Shown piece after piece: positions 19,415-29,140 of a stretch of DNA of 64,000 nt (the stretch's first letter is position 1; every line of letters starts with the position of its first letter). A program made the position numbers and the translations under genes. Under the pieces are notes generated by a model. The model saw nothing but the letters and a program-made list of their open reading frames with translations. It had not been told where the DNA came from and made no database searches. This stretch comes from Physella acuta (lineage: Eukaryota > Mollusca > Gastropoda > Physidae), in assembly GCF_028476545.1 (NCBI RefSeq), contig NW_026731827.1, positions 1,157,501-1,221,500 on the forward strand. Direction: 5' to 3'.

Positions 19415-19636
19415 CAGTGTTTCTTCCAGACTTTTTTCTCCGGGGGGGGCACTTGAAATCTTCGGGGGGGGCGGTAAACTTTCTTCGGGGGGGGGGGGGG
19501 CGGACACTGCTAAAAGTATATATTTTCTATATAAATTATATAAATTTCACTTTGTTCGGGGGGGGGGGCGGTAAAAAAATTTCGGGTGGGGCTTCGCCCC
19601 CCCCCCCCCCCGAAGAGATGCCTGGAAGAAACTATG
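19415..19636. mobile_element. hAT mini-element, G-rich CAGTGTTTCTTCCAG family
   Basis: Ends CAGTGTTTCTTCCAG and CTGGAAGAAACTATG, flanked by a perfect 8-bp duplication TTTACTTA (19407-19414 and 19637-19644). The interior has several long G runs and one C run, including GGGGCTTCGCCCC. Length 222 bp. Related sequences are at 42350-42900, 54990-55135 and 62083-62140. Confidence 0.9.
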
Positions 19637-19644
19637 TTTACTTA

Positions 19645-21054
19645 TGCAGCGATTTCGTTCAAATTTTCAATACACCTTCTTCGAAGGTAATGCATTCCCT
19701 TATCTAATTAGACATTGGATTAGACATTAAAATCTAATTAAACGGGTTCGAAACTAAAGGGAGATAACAGGACCAAAAAAATGCTACCGATTACTCCATT
19801 GGTTGTTACATTCTATAACAGAAGGGGAGATGACTAGCTTGACGCGATTACCCGATGAGCTGAGATGTGACTAACGCTGAATGTTGTTTGGTCACTGTTG
19901 GTTGCCCGAGTGTCAACCAAGTAGAAAGGGGAGACAGCTGTCTTTTAGAGATCGCAATCTACTGGTCGGGTTTTAATTATATCCAATAACAAAAGAGGAG
20001 ATAACAAGATTAAAAATCGCGCCATCAGTTCTCGATATATGGTGAACTGTTGTCACGGTTGGCGGATTACTTGATGAGCGTTGACAGACATCTGTATTTT
20101 AGAGATTGTCAGTTAGTATTCTGGTTTTAACACAAGCATTTTTAGTCGAAGCCTATACAGATCTATTATCAACTTTATTTAGAAAGAATTTTTGAAAAGC
20201 AGAAGATAAAACAAATATAAAAACATTTATTAACAAGCACTGAAAAAAAAATAACACAAATATAAAAACATTTATTAACAAGCACTGAAAAAAAAAACAA
20301 ATATAAAAACATTTATTAACAAGCACTGAAATAAACAAAATAAAACAAAGTTGCTCTTTTTAATAAAAACTTTGGTCGCTCATGAGATCTCTTACATATT
20401 TTACGACATGTATATAAATACTGTTAACATCGATACATTGACTAGTGTTGTTTAGACGCACATGAAACAGTGTGCCAAAGCTGTTGCTAAAATAAACAGA
20501 AACAAATTAGACATGCTGATGATACATGTCCATCATTCCTTAAACACAATAAGATTTACATGTGTTTCTATAGAGAAGTGATGGGGGGGGGGGGAATTTA
20601 ATTTGCCAAAATTGTAAAGTTTGTAGCTCAACTGCTTTTGAAAAAAAAATGTCTAGTACTAACATTATAATGGTGAGTTAATAGTCAGTTAGCGTTTACT
20701 GGTTAGATAACGTTGTGTAATGGTATGGGGGTGGTGGGCAAGGTCCGGGGGGGAGGTAGTGACCCCCGTTGAGAGATACCTGAAAAAAATATTGGTTGGG
20801 GGTGTAAAAATGTCTTGTTTTTGTATTATATATTAAGTGCACCGTCTTTACCTTGATTTATGTTGATTAACTTAAATTCAGTTTCAATAGCTTATTGTGT
20901 TAAAAAATTACATAATATATTGTATTTACTAGGTTTTTTAAACATGTGCTTTCTTTTTATCCATTTATTTTTTTAAATAATTATTAGTCGAAATAATCAT
21001 CAACTTATTACACTAAACGATATGATCAATGGTGTACGACAACGTTCTTGTTGC
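19645..21054. other. Intergenic flank downstream of the second IAP gene
   Basis: No gene seen. A weak internal duplication (about 19775 and 19980, sharing AGATAACA and CCCGATGAGC-type phrases) is present. A minus-strand AATAAA (complement at 20964-20969) lies about 90 bases past the stop of the second IAP gene and is a plausible polyadenylation signal. Confidence 0.4.
20205..20335. repeat. Short tandem repeat, 3 units of about 45-51 bp
   Basis: Three copies of CATTTATTAACAAGCACTG with variable A-runs between. Confidence 0.85.
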
Positions 21055-22867
21055 TTAAGTAAAAAACGTCGTCACCGTGGCTAGGATCGGGCGACCACAG
21101 GCAGGACATAATGACAAAGTCTGTGAGCACTGACTGCAGGCGTACAGGTGCCCACAAGGCAGGAACAAGTCCCTCACCGGCTCACTCCTGCACACCTTAC
21201 ACATCAGCTGATGAGCGAGTTTTGTGTTTTCTTGCTGCAACAGTGTCAGCTTCAGGCTCTTAGGCCGTCTCGTCTCTTGTTTACCTTTACAGGGAAGATA
21301 CAAGTAGCGTCAAGATATCGAAAGTTGTTTTAGGTTCTTGAATCAAACAGTGGCGGATTGAAGACATTTGGCCAGGCTGCAGCCAGACGGGGGGGGGTAC
21401 AAGAAAGATAACGATAGTTATTACAATTTTTTTAAATATTAGCGTAAGATGTGTGCATACTAAGAGAAGAGTTTGTGCCAACAAGCATCTCGATGTCTTG
21501 GACTAGATTATGAATGTCTGTGAATTGTTTCGCGCTTCCACTAGAACTATTTCAGGGTTGGGAACCGCTGACGAAATACCTGGCTCTAAATACAAGCTAC
21601 GTTAGCAAGCCCCGTTTTACTCTTACGGAAGACACTCATTTAAAAAAATCTAATTAAAACAGTCTTTTGTATGTATTATTCTCCGCGTTCTTTGAAAGAA
21701 ACAATTGCATTAATTTGAATAGCCTTCTCTCGTATGGTGCAATAAAGAAAATTTATTCTAGAGCTGTTGTAAGGTCGTCATTGGTTACTGTCGTTCCGCT
21801 TGTGTGGTTCCTTTGATATAATGATAATTGAAATTTTGATGTATGGGTTCGGTACATTATTATTAATTATGGGCATAATGATACACTTCTTCCGTGGTAG
21901 TTTCATCTGCATTAATTAGGATCATGTTAATGTTTGATAGTTTAAACGCTTTATCCGAGGTGAATACAAATAATTCAATCAAACCAGCAAGCAGCTATGG
22001 CTAAAGGGTAGCAGAGTTTATATTTCTTGGTGAGGGTTTGCTGTTGATGCCCTCAAATCAAACGAGGGGGAAATGATTATTTTGGTGTCAGCCATTACCA
22101 AAGATGTGACTGGTGACTTGCGTTCAGCATCAACCACACCACCCTTGTTACACTACCCGGCTGTGTAAAAGATAAGCCTATTCTCCAGTGTACATGTTTC
22201 ATTTAAATATCGTTTTGAGAACATATTGAAATAAATAATTATTTAATAAATTGTGCTTTGAGTATTAACAAAAACGTCAACAAACAAAAATAGACTACCT
22301 CTACTTACATGGCGTTTTGTTTGGTTTGTTTGGCTCTTGTTGACCAGTGTGATTGGGTGATTTCACGTTCGAGATTTTTCTGTTTTGTTTAAATTCTTTA
22401 CTTTTTTCATCGAGCGAATGCTTTTTGTCTGAATACATTTCTGGATTTTTGGAAAGTCCTGCTCCTACTTTCTGTGAAAACTGCATTATAATGACGATAC
22501 TATTGTCTGAGGTTCTATTAGGTTTGTGTAGTGACGGGAATCGTATCAAAATTGTGATACTTTTGATGGATATCTTACTCTCCTTTACTTCCCACTCTGT
22601 CTCAATGTCCTGAGAATCTCGCGCTATCTCGCACGTGTCTTCGTGAAACTGTCTAAGTCTAGGGTCCAGCATGCTTTTGTCGTATTTGAACGAAGTGATG
22701 TCTGATGTTTTACGGCAACTTTGACATTCAACAACACACCTCTCTCCAGTGTATCTAAACCCAAAATCTGCTAATTTTAGTATCGATATTGGACTGTTGT
22801 CCTCCATTTTAATTTTTCTGAAAGAGGCGAGAACCGACATCAGATCATAGTAGAACTCCTCAAACAT
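21055..22867 (-). CDS. Short IAP-like protein: BIR-like motif plus RING
   Basis: Two exons on the minus strand, 22867-22309 and 21284-21055, joined by a phase-1 GTAAGT...AAAG intron, give about 262 aa. Residues 11-79 form the same divergent BIR-like motif as in the gene at 1131-6929, with identical ligand spacing (C48-x2-C51-x23-H75-x3-C79). A lysine- and asparagine-rich linker follows, then a C-terminal C3HC4 RING with all ligands present, including PCGHLYAC. Both proteins end in T-F-(L/F)-T. The gene lacks the peptidase-like and canonical BIR exons of its paralogue; because all introns there are phase 1, losing that block keeps the frame. An IAP-like E3 ubiquitin ligase is a fair inference from the intact RING. 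The ATG at 22867 is the first in frame near a non-coding upstream region; further 5' exons cannot be excluded. Confidence 0.78.
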
Positions 22868-23123
22868 TTTGCTGGGTTTTGTGTTTGAGTGTACCAGATA
22901 ATAAAATCAATTCAGCTACGAAATTTTATTTTATCAAGACCCATAATTACTGCCTCACAGGGTTTTTTTTTTGTTTAAATTTTCTTCAGTAAATGACGTC
23001 CACTTCCACGTCCTATGTTTTTCTCTGTAAAAAGATTTTTAAAATGAAAAATAACTACAATCTGTAATCGTTTTTTATAATGTTAGTATGTCTACATTTT
23101 TTGCACTTTAAATGAAATTAAAA
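22868..23123. other. Upstream flank of the short IAP gene
   Basis: AT-rich; promoter expected here on the minus strand. No clear core element seen. Confidence 0.4.
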
Positions 23124-23915
23124 TAAACCAGGAGTGATCTCCCCTAAACTTTCTCGAATATTCTTATATAAAATAACAAGGGATGGGAACTCGGGCTATA
23201 GACATGATTTTTAATCTATTTTAAATACTTAAAGTTTTAGAAATAGAATAAAATCTCGTAGACAAAATAATTGCACACCAAGTGAACGCCAAATAAAAAA
23301 GTGCATAATAGTGCGCAATATTATTAGTTCTTTAAAAATTTACATTAGTTTTTTGAGAAATCGGAAGTAGCGTAAATTACTACTTCCGGTCAACGGAAAT
23401 TACTCAAAATTTAACAGAAGGTAGAGAAATAGATCTTTTACTTACATGTGAAATTTCATTTATCTATCTGAAATAGTACTCAAGTTATAGGTTTTTGAAA
23501 AATTTAAAGTAGAAAAAGTACCACTTCCGGTTATCGGAAATCGCTCAAAAGTTGATACGGATCTACGATTTTGATAAAATACTTATATATGAAATTTCAT
23601 CAACCTAGCTCTAACGGTACTCAAGTTATCGTGTTTACACACGGACAGACAGACAGACACACAGACAGACACACAGACAGACACACAGACATACGGACAG
23701 AATTGCAAAGCCCAGTTTTTCAGACTGGATTACGCATAAAACCTCTTAATTTTGATAAATCTGGATTGATAATTTTTGCCCGATTAAAATAAGTCCTCTA
23801 TACTTCGGATGTGATGAAGGACTGAGGTGTAATACGGTGAAAATGGTTAAAATTTCAATTGATTTTTGTGCACGATTACAATACTTTCTCTATACTTCGT
23901 ATATACGAGAAAGTA
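23124..23915 (-). mobile_element. Dispersed repeat R1, copy c
   Basis: Minus orientation: begins AAATAAACCAGGAGTGATCT and ends CTATACTTCGTATATACGAG followed by AAAGTA, the intact terminal palindrome. A CAGACAGACACA microsatellite marks the middle. Subfamily with the TTTTTGCCCGATTAAAAT segment. No coding frame. Confidence 0.8.
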
Positions 23916-24089
23916 AAAAAAAACAGCCAATCAACTATCAATAAATCTTTTAAATCTCAATGCTAGGCAGTATGCCTAGTATATGTATATAAATAATATT
24001 TTTTCGGTATTTAGCGCAATTTCCATTCTGGAGAATTGCGTTTATTAACTCGTCATTTCTGGGAATGGATGGATGAATGAATGTATGGA

Positions 24090-24803
24090 TGTAAGCCCTG
24101 CTAGGGGGGGGGATACCTACAATCTACCCTTCTAGGCTTAACTAACTAATCTGTCCGGTCAGTGCAACCGTGGTAGAACCCACAGTGGTTAAACCCTAAC
24201 CTTAGTCTAAATAATAAGCTACTAAATAAAACAAAAACTTTTAACAATTTAATAAAATTTATTGCATGGAACCAAAAGTTATAAAAAAAGAATAGATATA
24301 AACTGACACAAAACAGAACCAAACGAAACAAACTTTTTACATCAAACACAACATTACGTTTGACCATTTGCTGGTGTTGCGCCGACTTATGATGTCTAGG
24401 ATGGTCCAGGCCCTGACACACAGAAACCTCCCTTCATCCATTCTCGACATCCAAAAGTCCACACCAAACAAAACACAACGTACAACCACTACGTACAATA
24501 CATTACGTAGAGGACATTACGTACAAAACAATATATACAAGACAATTCATATATAACAAAACACCCAGCCAAGTTGCCCAAGCAACCTCACTCCACGCGT
24601 GAGGTGCGCCCACGCAGAAACCTGACCCGACCTACATCTCGCCGTGGGTCAAAAAGAGGGAGAAAATCGTCCGACCGGTTAATTTATACTGTCCGCTTCG
24701 GACGGAAGGGGACTCCGTGCCGTTCCCCATTGGACCACCATGCACTCCCAGATTCGCAACAAATATATTAATACAAAATAAATAATCCATTCACCCGCTC
24801 ACA
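24090..24803 (+). mobile_element. Possible solo LTR inside R2
   Basis: Fossil. A 714-bp segment absent from the other R2 copy, beginning TGTAAGCC and ending CTCACA, with TGGA on both sides as a possible 4-bp duplication. AATAAA occurs near the right end. TG...CA ends suggest an LTR, family not assigned. The duplication lies in an ATGG-type microsatellite, so it could be fortuitous. Younger than the R2 copy it interrupts. Confidence 0.45.
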
Positions 24804-25108
24804 TGGATGTATGTGTGTCCGCAGCTTTAAGTCGTATCTCCTCCTCAACGAAGCAATATCGAGGACTAGTTCCAAAAGCAATTATGTTAAGCAAGTTACG
24901 AGGATGAACATTGGCCAAAAAAATTCGGGTTTTTTTCATGGATTTCCTGGAAAAGCCAAAAAACCTCGAAAAAATGCAGTTTTTGGCCCATATCTCGGCA
25001 ACCAGACCACTTAGCGACTTGAAACATGTACCAATCGATTCCTGCCATAATTTAGAACAATATTGCCGAAGAAAGTTTTCAAAAATATCCTTTCGTTCGG
25101 TCACAACA

Positions 25109-25631
25109 TTTTTTTTAATAAATTAAAATTTGGACCGAATTAGTAGGCATTTTTATCCAACCACACCACACGCGTCATCACGTTCAATAGCTGCGCCATC
25201 ACGTTCAATGGCTGCGACATCACGTTCGGTAGCTAGGCGCGCAATGGTTTTTACAAGCTTTTATTTAACTCACTTCCTCGTCGGTCTGTCTGTCTAGACG
25301 GAAACGCAGGAGTGAAAATTCGGACAGTTCTACTTGACCGATACGATTCACAGTTGGCACGTGGGTCAAGACATGAAGACAATGCAATCTGAAACTAAAT
25401 TTGACTTAATCGGATGCCTAATTAATTTTATATGAATTAATAAAAATTTGGACCGAATTAGTAGGCATGTCTAGCCAACCACACCACACGCGTCATCACC
25501 TTCAATAGCTGCGCCATCACGTAATGGCTGCGTTCAAAAACCATTGCGCGCCTACTGAACGTGATGTTCAGTAGGCGCGCAATGGTTTTTAGTCATGTAA
25601 CTCTATTGTAAATAAAACATGTAAAGTACTG
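25109..25631. repeat. Inserted block with 316-bp direct repeat and perfect 25-bp palindrome
   Basis: TTTGGACCGAATTAGTAGGCA occurs at about 25130 and 25446, each followed by the CACACCACACGCGTCATCAC phrase. At 25536-25560 and 25566-25590 two 25-base arms that include CCATTGCGCGCCTACTGAAC are perfect inverted repeats around a GTGAT spacer. Part of the same sequence is also at about 25230-25250. It is not in the other R2 copy. Confidence 0.75.
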
Positions 25632-25901
25632 AAAAAAAATTCATAAAAAACGTTTTAATAACAAGCTTTTATGTAATGATGCACTAAAAAGTAGAAAATA
25701 AATTATAGACTCTTATTTAAATAACTATAAAGAAAAGCGTGGGTGTCTTCCTTAACATTAGTAAAGGTATCCAATAGATACTAAAGTGACCCACGCTTTT
25801 CTTTATAGTTATTTAAATAAGAGTCTATAATTTATTTTCTACTTTTTAGTGCATCATTACATAAAAGCTTGTTATTAAAACGTTTTTTATGAATTTTTTT
25901 T
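25632..25901. mobile_element. Hairpin (foldback) element with perfect 113-bp inverted arms
   Basis: Arms 25632-25744 and 25789-25901 are identical when one is reverse-complemented; the loop is 44 bp. The outer sequence AGTCATGTAACTCTATTG is also repeated directly on both sides (about 25590 and 25901). No coding frame. An older, diverged copy is at 13372-13702. Perfect arms imply recent insertion or ongoing arm conversion. Confidence 0.9.
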
Positions 25902-26036
25902 AGTCATGTAACTCTATTGTAAATAAAACATGGAAAATACTGAAAAAAGAAATTTAATAAAAAACTTTTTAATAACTAACTAATGATTTTACTAACCCTG
26001 CTCTTGATTTACGCTACGACAGAGCTATTTTTAGAT

Positions 26037-27278
26037 GGGAACAGGGCATTTCCCCCCTGTCAATTACCCCCCGGACATTTCCCCCCCCCCCCGACATTAC
26101 CCCCCGGAGTAATTACCCCCCTGTCAATTACCCCCCAGTCAATTACCCCCCGCCCAGTAGGACATTACCCCCCCCCTCCGGACAGGGTTAGAGTTAGGGT
26201 TAGGGTTAGGGTTAGGGTTAGGGTTAGGGTTAGGGTTAGGGTTAGGGATAGGGATAGGGATAGGGATAGGGATAGGGATAGGGATAGGGATAGGGATAGG
26301 GATAGGGATAGGGATAGGGATAGGGATAGGGATAGGGATAGGGATAGGGATAGGGATAGGGATAGGGATAGGGATAGGGATAGGGATAGGGATAGGGATA
26401 GGGATAGGGATAGGGATAGGGATAGGGATAGGGATAGGGATAGGGATAGGGATAGGGATAGGGATAGGGATAGGGATAGGGATAGGGATAGGGATAGGGA
26501 TAGGGATAGGGATAGGGATAGGGATAGGGATAGGGATAGGGATAGGGATAGGGATAGGGATAGGGATAGGGATAGGGATAGGGATAGGGATAGGGATAGG
26601 GATAGGGATAGGGATAGGGATAGGGATAGGGATAGGGATAGGGATAGGGATAGAGCTAGGTTTAGGTTTAGGGTTAGGGTTAGGGTTAGGGTTAGGGTTA
26701 GGGTTAGAGTTAGGGCTAGGGTTAGGGTTAGGGCTAGGGCTAGGGCTAGGGTTAGGGTTAGGGTTAGGGTTAGGGTTAGGGTTAGGGTTAGGGTTAGGGC
26801 TAGGGCTAGGGCTAGGGCTAGGGCTAGGGCTAGGGCTAGGGCTAGGGCTAGGGCTAGGGCTAGGGCTAGGGCTAGGGCTAGGGCTAGGGCTAGGGCTAGG
26901 GCTAGGGCTAGGGCTAGGGCTAGGGTTAGGGTTAGGGTTAGGGTTAGGGTTAGGGTTAGGGTTAGGGCTAGAGTTAGAGAGGGTTAGAGCTAGGGTTAGG
27001 GTTAAGTTTAAACCAATGACTAGCGTTGGTTTTGGTTTTGTGTAAAGTTTTAGGCTAAGGTGGATGTTTAGGTTTTGGTCTTTTTCTTAAGGTTTGGATT
27101 AAAGTAGTATATAGGTATAGAATTCCAGTTAGAGTTAGGATTCTAACTTGAGAGGGGGGGGGGGGGGGGGTAATTCCCCGGGGGGGGGTAATTGACAGGG
27201 GGGTAATTGCTCCGGGGGGTAAATACGGGGGGGGAAATGTCCGGGGGGTAATTTCCAGGGGGGTAATGTCCTGTAGCC
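26037..27278. mobile_element. TIR element filled with telomere-like hexamers
   Basis: A 1242-bp insertion in R2, flanked by a perfect 9-bp duplication TTTTTAGAT (26028-26036 and 27279-27287). The uninterrupted R2 copy has the single site TTGTTAGAT at 34502-34510. The ends are inverted: GGGAACAGGGCATT against the complement of AATGTCCTGTAGCC, continuing through repeated ATTACCCCCC blocks. Inside are about 10 TTAGGG, then about 68 ATAGGG, then mixed TTAGGG and about 21 CTAGGG units, then TTAGGG again. A 9-bp duplication with GG-starting long ends fits a MULE- or Merlin-like group, not assigned. Confidence 0.85.
26187..26970 (+). repeat. Interstitial telomere-like array TTAGGG/ATAGGG/CTAGGG
   Basis: Hexamers in homogeneous blocks: TTAGGG 26187-26245, ATAGGG 26246-26652, TTAGGG and mixed to about 26797, CTAGGG to about 26922, TTAGGG to about 26965. 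The long Arg-Asp open frame across it is an artefact of period 6. Confidence 0.97.
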
Positions 27279-27361
27279 TTTTTAGATAACATAAGGAAAT
27301 TGCGCTAAAATAATCACTAGACTTTTTAATTAACTTGTTTTTGTTTATATCTACCTTCACT

Positions 27362-27936
27362 TAAAATAAACCGGGAGTGATCTCCCCTAAACTTTCTTGA
27401 ATAGTATTATATTATGGTGGATGGCAACTCGGGATATAGACATCATTTTAAATCCATGTTTAATTACTTAAACTTTTAAAATAGAACAGAATCTCATAGA
27501 ATAAAGAATTGCAAACCAGGTAAACGCCAAACAATATGTGTATGATAGTGTGGAATATTATTAGTACTTTATAAATTTACATGCGTTTTTTTTGTTTTTA
27601 TTTTTTTTTTTTTTTGAGAAATCGGATATAGCGTAAAAAATCTACTCCCGGTCAAGGGAAATTACTCAAAATTTGATGATATAAGGCAAATAATTAGATC
27701 TTTTACTTACATGTGAAATTTCATTCATCTATCTGAAATGGTACTCAAGTTCTAGGCTTTTGAAAAATTGAAAGTAGAAAAAGTCCTACTTACGGATATC
27801 GGAAATCGCTGAAAAACTGAAACAGATCTAAAAATTTGATATATTACTTATATATGAAATTTTATCAACCTAACTGTAACGGTACTCAAGTTATTGTGTT
27901 CACAAACACACAGACACAGTCACGCACAGAGAGACA

Positions 27937-27980
<44 letters not shown>

Positions 27981-28110
27981 GACATACGGACAAGATTGCA
28001 AAACTTTGTTTTTCTCACTCAGGGAGGTGTAAAAAGTCGAGATTTGCAAAAATCTCGATTTATTTACTTTCTCGTTTACGGAGTATAGAGAAAGTATTGT
28101 AATCGTGAAA
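27362..28110 (-). mobile_element. Dispersed repeat R1, copy d
   Basis: Minus orientation, starting AAATAAACCGGGAGTGATCT, with a CACACA microsatellite at 27930-27976 and ending in the TTTCTCGTTTACGGAGTATA hairpin near 28070-28105. Here the tail continues in the opposite sense (AGTATTGTAATCGTG), as if the terminal palindrome had flipped. Short subfamily without the TTTTTGCCCG segment. Confidence 0.75.
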
Positions 28111-28173
28111 CTCGCTTCTAGATTAAAAACCTAGACCTATAAAATAATAAAATAATGGAGTTTTAATGCATTA

Positions 28174-29140
28174 CTAGCCGTCCCGGCCAGGCCCTGCACT
28201 GGCATCTCTGAAAAACGTATCTGTAAAGGACCATAACTTGTGTGTTTAGTAATCAGCATTTACCCGGCATTGCCCACCCTAACCACAACCAACCAAAACA
28301 CACACAAAAACGCAAACATATTACTAACACAAAACAAACACAAACGAAAACACAAAAACAAACGCAAAGACAAACCTAACCACAAACACAAAGAAAACAC
28401 AAACGCAAACAAGAAAGCAAACGAAAACAAATCCAAGCGCAAACACAAACCCAACCACAACCAAACAAAACCAAAACACACCAAAATAAAACAACGCAAA
28501 CATAACACAAACACAAATACAAACACAAACGAAAACACAAAAACAAACGCAAACACAAACACAACTACAAACTCAGAGAAAACACAAACGCAAAGAAAAA
28601 AGCAAACGAAAACACAAACGCAAAGAAAAAAAAGCAAACGAAAACAAACTCAAACCCAAATCCAAACGTAAACACAACCACAAACGCAAACCCAAACTCA
28701 AACACACAGAAAACACAAACGCAAAGATAAACTCAAAGTGTCCACAGTCTAGCCCGGGGCGCCAAATCGCACCATGACGACGTGCGGCGTAACCGCCTGA
28801 TTCAACTTAGTAAACGACTATAGTACCCAACTTATTCTTAGTCTTTTGAACGCACTTACGCGAACGTACGGGAAGGCCCGGGGTGCCAAATAGCACCCTG
28901 TCGGGGTGCCGGAGGACGCCCGGACTTGATTCACTTAAAGACTATAGTAACCTTTCTTATCCATAGTCTATCGCACTATTTAAAACGAAATTATGCAACA
29001 TCGCGCTCACATGATATCCCAGGGCGCCAAATCAAACCGTGCCGGGGCGCCGGTGGACGCGCGTGTTTAAATTTAGTGAACAAAATTATGATACTCCAAG
29101 CTTATCCGTAAATGGAAAGAAATAAAGATATAGGATTTGT
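28174..29140 (-). mobile_element. Helitron-like element, reverse orientation
   Basis: Minus-strand 3' end is CTAG at 28177-28174 with T beyond it, preceded by GGCCA...TGGCC as in the 4520-4942 copy. Then come AAACACAAACGC-type simple repeats (28275-28735) and at least two and a half ~140-bp GC-rich units (28750-29060) matching those at 8870-10200. The left (5') boundary is uncertain. Confidence 0.6.

Larger units (their letters stand above)
24010..27310. mobile_element. Short TIR transposon (R2), copy 1, expanded by nested insertions
   Basis: Termini TTTAGCGCAATTTCC (24010) and GGAAATTGCGCTAAA (end 27309) are perfect inverted repeats, with TA outside each end, as in mariner-type elements. 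The element's own sequence is at 24010-24089, 24804-25108, about 25985-26036 and 27279-27310; it matches the uninterrupted copy at 34008-34533. The rest is inserted DNA, listed separately. Confidence 0.75.

Noticed and set aside
21349-21440. CAGTGGCGGATTGAAGAC as a hAT left end
   Set aside because: No matching right end or 8-bp duplication could be found.
26187-26970. Hexamer array as a true chromosome end or fusion point
   Set aside because: It is bounded by inverted ends and a 9-bp target duplication, with an empty site at 34502, so transposition explains it better.
25983-26987. 334-codon open frame rich in Arg-Asp, Arg-Val and Arg-Ala
   Set aside because: It is the translation of a hexamer array; a six-base period keeps one frame open with no coding meaning.
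28240-28671. 143-codon Lys/Asn/Thr-rich frame
   Set aside because: It follows the AAACACAAACGC simple repeat inside the Helitron-like element.
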